Made by a program: the position numbers and the translations under genes. From positions 4,069,546-4,133,545 of the forward strand of contig CM075187.1 of the NCBI GenBank assembly GCA_037577475.1: a stretch of 64,000 bases of DNA, read 5' to 3'. The notes under the pieces were generated by a model. That model made no database searches and was not told the DNA's origin. It was given only the letters and a program-made list of their open reading frames with translations. The stretch's first letter is position 1, and each line of letters opens with the position of its first letter. Source of the stretch: Chaunax sp. Z400 (Eukaryota; Chordata; Actinopteri; Lophiiformes; Chaunacidae). Of the stretch, positions 46,101 to 58,599 are shown piece by piece.

Positions 46101-49100
46101 TTCACAAAGGACACAACACAAAACACAAAAATAACATTCAAATTCACCTCTCGAAAAAAAGACCTCATTTTTATGTGATGTGATAATTAAGTGGCGAAGT
46201 CACTGTAATCAGTTAGAACATGTGACTCACAAATCCAGCCTCAAGGTCCCAACACCAGCAGTAGTTGAGGAAACGAACAAGCACAGCTCTCAGGAAATCA
46301 CCAATCAGGAGCGTGATGTAGGTTGTCATGGTATCAGATATGATCAGCCGGACAAACTCCTGCAAAGGACGACGCAATCATGTATAATGATCACCCTTCC
46401 TGTTTATCACTGACAATATGGCCCCATAATTAACATGCATGCACATAGCAAATTCACTTCACTGGAGTCAAAATTCTAGTGTTAGGCCAGTTTAGAGTGA
46501 AGTGTTGAGGCACTGGTGTTTGTTCTGATATATATATACAGTACCAAATGGCTGACACACATATGCACACACTGACCTGCCCCACCATGGTCTCCCAGCA
46601 GGGCCCTCTGGGTACGTCAGCAGGCTGGATGGTGGTGGGAGGACCGGTGCTGTTTACTGACACTGTACCATTGTAAAAACTGGCTTCCCACATGGTTATA
46701 TTAAACTGTACTATCCTTTCCTCTTCCCTCTGCAACACATAAGTAAACACTTCTCAGATTAAGAGTATTGTAAAATCATAAAATATCGCACACATGCTTT
46801 CCTTCTCACCTTGAGGTTGATCTCATCCATGAGTGCGATGATGAAAGTGTAGAGATTTCCCAAAAAGAGGGCAAAGATGCGGCCCAGCTGCCACTGCAGG
46901 GCGACACGAGGGTGGTAGTTCTCCAGGGCACTGATGACATCAAACAGCATGGGGCAGAACATCCCCAGTAACGACATGACCATGTTGACCTGAGGAACAA
47001 GACGGCCCACACTAATCAAAGCTCAAATAACATACATGAAGCTGTAGCCTAAGTTCAGTCAGGAAGACTAAATCTTTGCACACTTGGACTTTACTTTTTT
47101 CTCCTGCTGTTCTGTTATTCACACCTCTTACACAAGCTCAATCTCATTTTCCGGCATCACGGTCTGGGCCGTCAATTGTTATCAGCTCTTCTCATCAGCT
47201 GGTCATATCTATCCAATAGCACAGTGACACACCTTCATTGTCAGCCTATCATGTTGCTGTTGTCTTTTTAATTATGACTCTCTCCGTTCCTCTCGTTCTT
47301 TAATGCTACGCACCCTCCAACTCCCCATCGTCACCCATTCTTCAAAGATTCACCAACTTCATCATTCATCAGGTTCATCAGGGTCATCAGCCACCACCAC
47401 CACCAGTATCTGGACTCCAAGGGGGGGATATATATCTTGCTGCTGCTCAGGACAGATGCCCTTTGATCTCAATCTTTCTGACCGCAAAGACTTTCAAATA
47501 TACTAATTAATACTGCTGATTCTATTTGGGCCTATTATAAATTTCATTTAGCCTCCCCAATAAGCCAAAGCAGACAGTGAGCATGCACAGTAAGAGGGAG
47601 CTGGAGCACCTCTCTCCTATTACTCACTGCTACCTCATTCCTCTCCCACCAGGTGTGAGTCTCCAGTCCATCCAGAGCAAACTTCTGTGAGCGACGCACT
47701 ACAAAGTAGATGAGGTATCCACTTCCTGCTAAGCAGCACAAGACCAGGAAGTTGGCCAGCACGCGCAGAAAACGAGTCAGATGGATGTTGTCATCCTTTC
47801 GGCTCTCTTGTTCCTCTAGGATCGCCTCCTGCAGAGGTGGAAGGAGGAGTATACATTACATTAATAAATTGCATCATTTATACTGGACCAATGGTCAGCG
47901 GCACTGACCTTGAAACTGGTGGTGATGGAGGCAAACTTATTGTCTGCAGTTTCTGGGTTTCCGATCAGGTAGTCCCAGCTGGTGAACATTTTCCAGCTGA
48001 AATTAAAGCTGTTGTCGTCTCCAACCCCCGACTCATTTGCATTACGGGCCATCCTTTAATCAGAAATAGAGGTTCAGTATAACATCTTGCCTGGAAGAGA
48101 TTAATTGTATGAGAGGTGACTGATAAACTCATGGCCTAAAGTAGAGGGAGTCAATTTTAGTTTATACATAGTTTATACAAACTTTATACATATGCCTTCT
48201 TTGTAGAGGAAAACATCTTAGACCTCCACAAAGTGGTCCACAGCCACGATAATGTCATAGTCATTCTCAAAATGAGCCGCCTCTTCATCTTAGGGAAGAG
48301 TCGTTGTCTTTCTACATGGCAGCCATCGTCACTGCGGCCTCGTGGGCTGGACCATTGTCCTGGTTGGACTGTGACATTTGCCTGTAGACCTCACTGATTT
48401 GGCTTTAGGGCAAAGAGTTTCCACTGTTTCCTTTGCTTGTTCTTCTCTGGTTGGACGTGGTGGAGCCAAATCTCATCTAAATTAATGGGAAAATCTGAGG
48501 AAAATGATAATATTATCCCTTGACTTGTGCCGAATCTGCTTCTCATCAGGCTCAAGGAATTTCAGGACCCTGGAAGCTGAGACCTTGGTCTTTTTTTGGT
48601 TTGCTGTGGACTATATATAATAATAATCTGGACATGTTCCCAGAGATACCCAGCTCTATGGCAACATATGGTTATTTTATTCGTCTGCCTGTCAAGATCA
48701 TGTTGTGGATTTTGTCAATGGTCTCCTGTGTGCTGACAGTGACCAGCCTTCAAGGATCGGGGTAATCTTCCAGGCTCTCTTTGGAATCAACCGCCTGCTT
48801 CTTCACCATGTTGTAAGAAGGGGTGCCCTCCCGTAGTGTTGCCACCATGTCCTGACCTAATAATCCCTTGAGACCAAGATCATGGGTGATTGCTTGAAGC
48901 ACATGTTGTCCATTTTCTCAGACAGCTCTGACTTTCATGATTCAATTACCAGATAAAAGGACTGCACATGCATGACTCTTCTCCTTCTACCTTAGTCCAC
49001 AAACGTATCAATCACCCCTTGTAAACTTACGTTCTAATGACCACCATATAGCTATATGCCACTGTTCCCACGCCAACCAGGAAGTAAGACAACGGCATTC

Positions 49101-52100
49101 GGAACTTGAGCCAGCCAATGGCACGCTGGTTATTATAATAACCATAGAAGAGGACTGAATACTGAGCGTAACCCTGTGGATACAGATATTATGATGTGCA
49201 ACAGATTATGCATATAAATGGACTCAAAACAAAACACATGTATCATAATTAACTGACCCCAAAGTCCCATAAAACAGCCATGTCCATGGCACTGGCCTCC
49301 TCAGCCCTGGGGACAGTCTTTCTTGGGATGCTGCCATAAGGCCGTCCCATTAATGCCTGTAAGAAATAAGCAGGTGAGCAAGGAGGGTTCAGAGAATGCA
49401 AAGAAACAAAATACTTGAAGTAAAAAAGCACATGTACAGTACCTCTGGCACCATAACCAGGCCGAAGGTCAGACCAAACAAGATCATGTTGATGCCATAC
49501 ATCCACCTCAGGAAGATAAAGTAAGAAGCAACTGAGGAGCCAAAATGACCTGGAGGGGAAAATATGAGGATGTTTGTCACACCAGCAAAATGAAAGTCGA
49601 TTTTCCAATTACATTGGAAAATTCCCATATAATCTTATTGCATAGGTTCAGTGTAAAGGGTCACATTAAAGCAAAGTTCTATAATGTTGAGTCAATGTGA
49701 ATAAATAAAATTAATTATTCTCATTACATTAAATAAATCCAAACGTACACATAATCCTTACGTTATTATTTGATTATTACTTTACAAAGTTTAAGTGAAA
49801 TTTTACATGAGCATTATGTGTTTTGTTCAAGTGTTTATTATTCAGATATAATGAATAAAAATACTGCATTTAAATTTTCTGTCTCCTGTAATAAATCACA
49901 CTAAAGCTATTTACTTTATTTACATTTACTTAACAGGATAGACAAACAATAATAATAATACATGCAATAAATGCACGAATGTTAATTTTTTTTTAAGTTG
50001 AAAATATATACGTACTTAAAATAGACCAACTTAAATTCAATGTTCAGGATTAATGAATACTTTAAGTGGAGGAAAAAATTATCCTGAAACCAAACTTTAC
50101 TTTCAATTTCCTTGATTTTCATCTCCCAGGGAATGCAGGCAGTTTTGAAGTTTTCAAAATCCCTTTGAAACTTCATCCATTTCTACAAAAGAAATGTGAT
50201 TAAATAAAAATGTATCAAATATTGACATAATTATGGAAGTAAACACTGACATCAGATCAGTCGGTGACTCCTTACCTTGGTCATCATGACCTTGTATGCA
50301 TAAAGCTTTCTGCCTTTCCCTTTGCCCAAGGCTCCCTCATATTTCTCTAAAAACTCCTGAGACTCCCTACAAGCAATGAGGTCATTTAATTTCACATTTC
50401 ATTTTGTATCACAGCTGATCCTGAACTTTGAAACTCAAAGTGCACCTTAGTAATAACACACCGTAAAGTCACAAGTTTCTTCTTCATGGTCCACGGTTTT
50501 CCCCTCAGACTCTGGATCAGTTTCTTCCTCTCCTCCACGGCCTCCTTCAGCGTCTCCAGCTCCTCTGGTGTCAGAGACTCTGGCATCACCTCGTCCTCCT
50601 TGTTGTCCTCTTCTTCATCGTTATCTTCCTCGTTTGTCTCCTGCTCTGAACTGGGGGGATAGCAGAGCGGGGTCTTTAATGATCGGCCACAGATAAAGTT
50701 AATTTTAAAGATCACAGAACACTTTACCTGGTTTCAACTTTCTTCTTGTGCTTTTTCTTCTTCACCTCCTGTGTTTTCTCCTTTACTGAACATTCCCCAT
50801 CCTCTTCTTTCTCTTCTTTTTTGGCACCTCCATGTTTCTTTTTTCCCTTGTCATCTCTTTCTTCCGCTTCTCCTTCCTCCTGCTCTGTTTTTCTTGTTTT
50901 TTCATTTTTGATATTCTTCTTCGTTTTATGACTTTTTGTTCTGTCCTGCTTGTCCCTCTCTCTTCCCTCTGCTTCTTCATCACTCTTTGGTCTCCTTCTC
51001 CTCCCTCTTTCTCTTCTCTCAGGCCTGGCCTGTAATTCCTCCCCCCTTTCTCCTGCTCTAGATGTTCCTTTTCTCCTCCCATTTCCCCTTTTCTTTTTCT
51101 CTCCGTCACCTTTCCTTCTTTTTACTCTGTGTCCTTCTCTCTCTTTTTTCTCTTGGCAAGTGGAAACTTCATCCTCGTCACCTGTAGTAAAATCATCAAC
51201 GCTGTTTTTAGTCAGTGTTGCAATAAGAATTCATATACTGTACAATTATTTATCATAATATGATATAAACCCATAATTACTCATTTATCTTACTCTCTTT
51301 TTCTCTGTCGCTGATATATCTTTACCATGGTGTAATTTAATTCTGGGATAATTGGGCCAAAGGAACTGTACATGTTATACAGGACTGGATAACAAAAATT
51401 CCATTATTTTATTTTAGAAATATAAATAATCCTGTCTTTTCATATCAGTCTGAGATCTTAGGGCTGCTGGACTTTGTTTACACCAGACATGCTGCATGGA
51501 GCCTTTTTTAATTTATCTTTGGACATTTTTTACATTTTAAAACAAACATCTTCTGCAGTTGTTGAGGAGAATGTTTCTATGTTGTTTAGCTTAGATGCTC
51601 CAGAAATGTGTTGTGGATGAGGAAACTTTACCCAACTGTCCAAGATATGATGACTGAATTTAAAAAGTTTTTTAATTGAAACAAAAGAGCCCCACTCACC
51701 TGCAAACTCCAGTCCAACGTCGACTGTGGGAGAGAGAGAATTTCACTGTAAGAATGAAAAAAGTTCAGAAAACTCTTCTTTAGGTTGTCCAACTTTTTCC
51801 CCCTGTTATTTTTATACATTTATATAAAGTTATATTTACTTATATATCTGTACATTATGTGAACATCAGTTCTCAGCTTGACGTTTAAAGTTGATCTGTT
51901 ATAGTTTTATCAAATGACATCTCATGAGCCATAATATAACCATGTTATATCTTTTACACATGCAGACACAGTCAGATTGGAGTCACTGCTGGGACATTCA
52001 CAATGGCTGCACTGACTGTTATAAGAAGGCAGGGAGTGACTGATGTGGGTCATAAAGTTCAGGCGACTCAGACACCTTCATCAGCCTTCATCATCTTCAA

Positions 52101-53987
52101 ATCACAACATTTAAGGCCTGATGAGAGGAATATAAGGTTATAAACTAGCAGTGTTTTTAAATAACTTAATCTGATGAGTCACATGACCGATGAGTTGGAC
52201 ATTTGTTAATGCCATTTGGACCCGTGTCAAATGTTTACGAAAAGAGAAATTATTCAGTGAGTTAATTTCAACCCACCTCCACCTAAACATCCCCCACACA
52301 CCTGACCCTCCCCGATGCTCTTATTCTGAAGGGGTTTTTAGTGTACCTCCATCAAGGAGGCTGTGTTTTCATCACCATGACTTCATTTTTCTGTTTGGAT
52401 TACAAAAAATCTACTTCACTGATTTCAACTGGAGGAAGAGTCAGGCGTGGGTTTTTTGACATACATGTGTGGGATGGGTTTCAACATAGCACTAAGAACC
52501 TTTCTGCTCCGCCCTACTCCCACAGTCTTGAGTTCAATGTGTTTTAATATGAACAATGTCTGTGATGCATGTTTATCCTCTTTTAGTCAATGCTATTTTA
52601 TCATTTTGTCTCCTGTATTTTTGTCTCATGTGTTTGTAAGTATGCATCGTTCCTCTGTGACATACAGTAACTAACCCCTTCCTCCTCTGATGAGCTCATC
52701 TTTATAAATCCAGTCCATTTTCCTTTCTCTTTTCTTCCATATGACACTGACCCCTTTCACTGGCAGAGCTCAGCCAACCTTATTGTTTACCTGCAGCTAT
52801 TGTCCTGCAGTAAAGAGACTTTGGGAGGAAAACAAAGGCGACCACTGACAAATTGAGCAGATATTTATGTAGTCGGCCTTTTGATGTGTGTCCTTAGTGT
52901 AACCGGAGTGGCCAGCACATGGGTCATTATGACTGTGTGCAGCGGAGGTGCACAAAGGAGACAAACAATGGCCTAATGAAGGGAGACGGAGTGGGTGAGT
53001 CCACAAGGACGGGGAGACAGCTGAGGGTGAGAGGCCAGGTCACAAATATGCAGCAGAGTGAGTAGGAAGCAAGAAATTTGATGGTTGATGTGGAGTTTAA
53101 TTAATGATTAAAAGGAGAAATCCAGTAAAAAAAAAATAGTCACATTTTCATTTTATGCTGTATTCTTATCACTGAACTTCAGGCTCTTTTTTTTCTTTCT
53201 TTTTTTGTCCACAAATCAGTTACTACAACTATGTCATAAACTAATACAAAGGGCCCTGTACAATCCTCCATCCCAGTCCCATGATAATTTGACCCTCATA
53301 ATAACAACATCTCCCTAGAATTTGGAATCACCTTGGTATCATTATTAGTTTGAATTCAAGAATAATGACATTTCACTGGTGACGATTTCCCTCAGGATCT
53401 AGCTCCTTTTAAAGTTACATCAGATTTGTCACTTAACAGAATCAGCACATTTTCAGCTATAATTTGATCTTCATTGCAAATCTGTGGCATTATTATTTGT
53501 AATCACACAGTAGTGAATTTTAAACATTGTGGATCACCAGATCTGGAATATCACTTGGATCCACTTGGGGATGTCAGCGTGTAATTTTTATCCATTGAAG
53601 TTAGAAACAAAAATCTTGTAAACGCCCCAAAAATGGATCCAGATGATGATCTAGTTCACCACCAAAATGTAATTGATTGTTCCTTGAGCCATGCCCGACC
53701 TCTCCAAAGAATTAATCAGAATCTGTTCATACAGTTTTGAGTAATCCTGTTAACAGACAAATAACAGACAAACCAAAGCTACCGGAGGTCATATTTTCTC
53801 TTGATGAACGTGTTTCGTTAAAATGAAGGTTACAGCAGATAAAGATCTATTAGACTTTTATCTCCATAGGTGCAAAGAATAAATAACAAAAATCATGTGT
53901 CATATAAAGGGAAAACCAGAATGGAAAAATAAAGATGGTGACTGTCTTACTGTCATCCTCAGAGGTGATCAGACTGTCTCGAGGCAT
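43153..53987 (-). CDS. tmc1: Transmembrane channel-like protein 1 (hair-cell mechanotransduction channel subunit)
   Basis: Pore-forming hair-cell TMC protein. Exons, 5' to 3': 53951-53987 (tentative), 51700-51723, 50728-51181, 50462-50650, 50276-50366, 50101-50182, 49443-49549, 49258-49356, 49031-49173, 47909-48053, 47634-47828, 46810-46989, 46577-46729, 46231-46359, 46032-46099, 45660-45899, 45468-45593, 44556-44634, 43858-43993, 43153-43373; about 965 residues, phases consistent. Residues 21-172 come from one 454-nt Lys/Glu/Arg-rich exon; its correct frame has no stop and ends KKVET. RPYGSIPRKTVPRAEEAS, NMVMSLLGMFCP, LMDEIN, ADVPRGPCWETMVGQ, SMYLQCWAVMCCN and GKKRMFDVI match TMC1 rather than TMC2. 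The pore-helix aspartate (IGDF) is present. The His/Arg/Pro-rich tail ends SSLQRH; an NAGNAG acceptor at 43370-43375 may vary its first residue. The first exon (MPRDSLITSEDD) is chosen for phase and a good donor only. Human TMC1 is shorter (about 760). Confidence 0.88.
44730..45405. mobile_element. Foldback (long-TIR) element, tmc1 intron
   Basis: The left arm has 'agcaaaacatttatggagct' and the right arm 'agctccagaaatgttttgtg', the inverse of each other. It shares the block 'ctcactgtagcctctaagct' with the copies at 13.4 and 34.8 kb. Confidence 0.7.
48190..48880 (-). pseudogene. Decayed mariner-family transposase in tmc1 intron 9
   Basis: Translating the - strand across stops and frame changes gives, in order, motifs typical of fish mariner transposases: MVATLREG, KESLEDYP, ETIDKIHNMI, a helix-turn-helix-like AIELGIS, RHKSRDN, a degraded HQDNAPAHT-like region (the catalytic block), LFPKMKR (at about 48283-48303) and VDHF. 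Stops and frameshifts occur throughout and the segment with the middle catalytic aspartate appears deleted, so it cannot be active. It lies in the same transcriptional direction as tmc1. Confidence 0.7.
51530..51660. repeat. Solo right arm of the foldback family, tmc1 intron 1
   Basis: 'gttgaggagaatgtttctat', 'gctccagaaatgtgttgtgg' and 'gatgactgaa' match the right arm of the elements at 13.4 and 44.7 kb. No left arm was found nearby. Confidence 0.55.
52330..52465. repeat. Dispersed repeat fragment in tmc1 intron 1
   Basis: 'acctccatcaaggaggctgt' followed by 'gttttcatcacc' and 'ttcaactggaggaagagtca' matches the start of the same family as at 41.97 kb. Confidence 0.5.
53255..53800. repeat. Dispersed repeat copy in tmc1 intron 1
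   Basis: 'cccatgataatttgaccctc' and 'cctagaatttggaatcacct' match about 3.11-3.18 kb, and the end 'caaaccaaagctaccggagg' lies beside the GGTCAT motif typical of the family border. Confidence 0.55.
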
Positions 53988-54115
53988 CCTCCTCTCATGG
54001 TCCTGAACCCCCCTGAAGAGACCGCCCCAGCATCCAGCGACTGGAAATGGAGCTGCGGGGTTTCAGTGGTCCCTCTGCATCTGCATCTTTACAAGGAATG
54101 GATTCGTGTGTATAT

Positions 54116-54242
<127 letters not shown>

Positions 54243-54453
54243 GAGGGGCTGCTACATGATGAGTAACTCGCATGAGAAGTTGACTTTTTCCTCGCCACCC
54301 ATCGACCCGAAACAGAGACAATGACAGCATGGAAACCCTAGAGCCACTAGATTTCACTAGTGATCAATAATTCAAAACACAGTTATGACTGCCTTTATGC
54401 AGCTGTGTGTGTGTTTGTCAATGTCTTCTAGATATGCGTGTGTGTTATGAGAG

Positions 54454-54692
54454 CTGGTTGGTTGATTGGTTGGTTGGTTGGCAGGGTTGGCTGGTTGGCT
54501 AGTTGGCTGGTTGGTTGGCTGGCTGGTTGGCTGGTTGGCTGGCTGGTTGGTTGGTTGGTTGGTTGGTTGGTTGGTTGGTTGGCTGGTTGGTTGGTTGGTT
54601 GGCTGGTTGGTTGGTTGACTGGCTGGCTGGCTGGTTGGTTGGTTGGCTTGTTGGTTGGCTGGTTGGCTAGTTGGTTGGGGGTTGTTTTTTTA
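54454..54692. repeat. GGTT/GGCT minisatellite
   Basis: About 240 bp of tetranucleotide units, mostly GGTT and GGCT with occasional GGCA, TGAC and CTAG variants. One strand is strongly G-rich. Confidence 0.95.
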
Positions 54693-54694
54693 AA

Positions 54695-56955
54695 TTTAGA
54701 AATCATGCATATTTAGGGGGTTGGTATCTATGAGTGTGTGTAATTTGATGCAGCTCTGCATCCAACAGATTTAAATGTTTGGCTGATACAAATCCAGTAA
54801 CCTTTATTTATTTATGTTTACAGGCCTATGAGTTTGATTTTGGACAAGGTTTGATTGAATTAAAGGGGACTGTTGGGGCTTTGGCAGACCTAAGTATACT
54901 CTATAGTGCCACTCTAGTTTTTGTTTTCTTTTTTTGTCCCATGTGTTCATGTTAAAATATGAATGGTGAAGACCTGTAAACCTTGTATTTACAGAGCTCT
55001 GTCTAAAACCTCATGAGGCTAAAATAAAGGCCAATGCTGACTTTTCACACCGTTCTTGCAGCTTGTGATCCTGGTGGTGAAGAATATGAAATAGTTCACA
55101 GATATTGTCTCAGTCTTATGTAGGTTTAGAGTCTAATTCATCCATCTGACACTTGTATTCCTTGGGGGCCCCAGAATGGATCATCATCCACTTATGTTAT
55201 CTACACATTTCTATATTTCTATATATTAGTCATTGAAATTTGTTTATGTTCTGATTGTTCTCTTTGTGGCCTGTCCTCATCCAGGTCGTCATTGTGTAGA
55301 GGAGGTGATATTCCCCACACGCGACATCTACTGCTCGTCTGTCCGTCCCAGGAGAGGGAGCCCTCCTCCAGGTTTTTTCCATCCTTTTCTCTGCTTTTTG
55401 GTGGCAATGTTTCCTAATTTTAATCGAGGGTCAAAGGGCAGAGGGTGTCGTTCGCTGTAGAGACTGTGAAGCCTGTGATGTGTGTTTTTGATTTCTATAA
55501 ATAAAACTGACTTGACTTGCATAATAATTTGGCATAGAAAACAAAATCTGTCACATTTTGGGACAAGAAGTTGATACCCATAAAAGTGATTTATTACATT
55601 CAAGAATTAAAACTTAGTTTCTGGATAAGATCAAGGACTGGTTAAGGTGAATCTGAAGGTTTGGGTCAGTCATGCAGTTAATTTCTCACTTTAGAAGTTT
55701 CTGATTTTGACAAGAATGCCAAATGTTTATTTTTGAGAAGCCTGTGTGTGCAGAACAAGCCTGTTATCATGTGAAATATAGTCTCATGCTGACATGAATT
55801 TAAAAAATGAAGCGACCATACAGTTCATATCAATACAATACGACAGAGAGATGCAGACGTAATAAGCCACTGAGCCTGTAGAGGGTGGTGTAGCTCTGTA
55901 CTGGAACGTGCAGGAGGAGACGCTTCTGCCTTGGAAAAGATGTTTTATCTTTAACTCATTTGTTTTCTGCATGCGTGTCTGTTTGCACGTGCACGTGTGG
56001 AGAAAGCCCAAAGCGTCACAGACTGTACGTTTGTGTGCATGCTTGAAATGTGGGCAACAAGAGTAGACAGCGATATCAGTTTCCTCCTGCTAAACTTAGC
56101 TATGCAGCTAGGAGGGAACCACTGAACAGAGAGGTGAGGGAGGTCATCAAGGCCTCTTTAGCAGAGAGTGGCAGGAGAACAAACTGCAAGATGCATCTGA
56201 CTTGAAATGGATTTATCACTACTGTATGTCTAAAAGCATTACAATGCATATATGTTATTAAAAGGCTGATCCAAGAAAATAAAGAAAACTGATAAAAACT
56301 GACTTGTGGTATCTAGACATGCACATAGTTTTTGGTCTCTTTTGCGATGTTTCTGCCTCCAGTAATAAAAATCATGAGAAGGAATTTGGTTTGCTGTCCC
56401 ACATTGTTAAAAATGTGTGCTCCTATGCACAGATCTTGCAGAGAATAATATACACAATATAATGTGAAAAGAACTATGCTGACTGCTTCCATAAAATCTA
56501 ATCAAAAGTTCATGTGTTCTTGCATGTGTTCTTTTTTGTTCCAGTCTGTTCTGATGAGCGTACCTCGTGTACATATTGGAGAGCAGGGAATGATAAGAGT
56601 TTGACATCGTACATATTGTACACACTGTGTGTGAGTGTGAGTGTGTGTGTGTGTGTGTGTGATGTTTTTTTGTTTACTGAAACATGAAAACCATCTGTAG
56701 CTTTCTTTGTGCAGGCATTGAACAGTGATTCGTCTCACAGTTGGCATTGTAAGCGGCTGCACATACTGTATAATTCAAACAGCAGCTCAGTGACAGATGA
56801 TCGGTCTGTTGCCACCCTGTCTGCTCTGTAATGCACATTAGATAAGCAGGAAAAACAGGACAGACTCAGAGGAAGCCTTATAGTGAGGTTACAATTTAGA
56901 CAGAAGTATTGAGGAGTAAACAGAAAAAAAGCTTTATATGAAGACCCCATCTATA
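54695..56955. other. Non-coding stretch right of the minisatellite
   Basis: No gene was recognised. It contains a (GT)n tract at about 56626-56662. Short open frames lack splice-site or family support. Distal tmc1 regulatory sequence could lie here, but nothing specific was seen. Confidence 0.55.
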
Positions 56956-56956
56956 G

Positions 56957-58273
56957 GGCATTCATTATGAAATATGACTACAGTCATAAACACACATAAT
57001 ACTTTCTGATGCACTATATGAACAGTCATAAAATACTATAGATGTAACTTATACTGAATGATATGTCCAAGGGTCTTACAGACGCTCTTGACAACCTGAT
57101 GGGGCTTATAATACATTACGACTAAATATATACTCACCTATAAACAGCTCAGCGATCAACTGTAGTATAGATTCATGCTATAATATCATAGCAGTACCAT
57201 ATAAGTCAGTAAGTAAATACAATCTTATAATAGCACCTTTTTAAATGCAGGTTGCAAAGTACTTTAAATACTTGTAACACAAGCACAGCCCACCTCTACA
57301 ACTGAACCAAAAATACATACCAATAGTGGATATATCTATATACAAAGCATACAATTTATTCATTCATTCATTTTCTGTAACCTCTTATCCTGTGTAGGGT
57401 TGCAGGGGGGGTGGAGTCTATCCCAGGAAGGCGGGGTACACCCTGGACAAGTCGTTAGTTCATCACAGGGTAGCTATTCTCACTCACACTCAATTTAGTT
57501 TTTGGTGGTTGGAGGAAGCCGGAGAACCCAGAGGGAACCCTAGCAGACACAGGCAGAACATGCAAACTCCACACAGAAATGTCCCAGGTCCTCAGTTGGA
57601 TTTAGACCCAGAACCTTTTTGATGTGAGGCAACAGTGCAAACCACTACGCCACCATGCCGCCCTTATCAAATCATAGAAAATCAAAATTCTAAAGTATTT
57701 TCAGTCCATAGACTCTGATCTAAAAGGCGGGGGTAGATTGTTCCAGAGTTTAGGTTGATAGGACCACAAAAGAGGAGGCACCTTTGGTTACATTTGGGTC
57801 AGAGGGTTCTGGTTGGATGACCTAAGAGGCCAGTCAGAGATGTAAGGAGGTCACAAGCTCAGAAATGCAGGAACTGTAAAAGAATTCAGAGATAGGTTAT
57901 CACTGAATGTGTTCAGTGAAATGAAGCACATATTCATGCATCCATAATGATGCATGCTTCATCAAAATGTTTTAATATTAGTGGTAAGAAAAGTGTAATA
58001 CATTTCCATGCATTCAAAAGAATCTATGCTGCATCATATGTGATTATTATGTACATGCATGCACTATTATAGCATACCAGGAGTCCTTACTTACTACTGC
58101 TGAGGTCTATACAGGTGAGCATAGGTAGTCATAATGTATTATAAGCCTCATGAGTCAACCTTAAGATTATAAGACATAAGAGCTTCTATGTCACTCCTAA
58201 ACTGTTTAACGACTGTTGACATAGTGCATTTTATTATATAAATATGAATACATCGTAAATCAATATGAATGCC
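56957..58273. mobile_element. 1.3-kb foldback element with a LINE-like repeat inserted in it
   Basis: The left arm (about 56957-57200) and right arm (about 58030-58273) are inverted. Left 'gcattcattatga' pairs with right 'tatgaatgcc', left 'atgcactatatgaacagtca' with right 'cgactgttgacatagtgcat', and left 'ggggcttataatacattacg' with right 'cataatgtattataagcctc'. The central part contains the separate repeat at 57360-57664. Confidence 0.7.
57360..57664 (+). mobile_element. LINE-3'-end-like interspersed repeat
   Basis: Contains the blocks 'tgtagggttgcagggggggt', 'gcggggtacaccctggacaa', 'ggaggaagccggagaaccca', 'aacatgcaaactccacacag' and 'gtgaggcaacagtgcaaacc', a very common teleost repeat that I recall as the tail of a LINE or SINE family. 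It starts with CATT units and ends at 'catgccgccc'. Confidence 0.75.
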
Positions 58274-58563
58274 TGATGCCACACTACACAGTAGATGTAG
58301 TCTTTGTAGAAAGTGTTCCTTTATAAGGGCTTATCGTTGCAGCTGGTCAGATCAGGTTAAAAGTCTGCATCTAGTGCACCATAACAGTCAAAAACAAATG
58401 CACCAACACTGTCAGGGTGACTTATTCGACCTGTCTTTTCTCTGACGATAATGATCAACCTGGGAACTTTGAAGCAATAAAGTTCTCCTCAGCTCCACGA
58501 CTGTTGACACTAAATGTAAAGCAGCAGGGAGTTGTGGCCCCGAGGGCAAAAGTGGCTGTTTTT

Positions 58564-58566
<3 letters not shown>

Positions 58567-58594
<28 letters not shown>
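58567..58594. repeat. (GA)n microsatellite
   Basis: Fourteen GA units. Confidence 0.9.
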
Positions 58595-58597
<3 letters not shown>

Positions 58598-58599
58598 GG

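Noticed and set aside
50783..51109. Open frame on the - strand starting MTERKRKGEMGG
   Set aside because: It overlaps tmc1 exon 3 but is in the wrong frame. The frame that is open across the whole exon, fits both neighbouring exons in phase and ends KKVET is the coding one.
54428..54716. Open frames of repeated Trp-Leu-Val-Gly or Asn-Gln-Pro-Thr
   Set aside because: They are translations of the GGTT/GGCT minisatellite, where any frame stays open.
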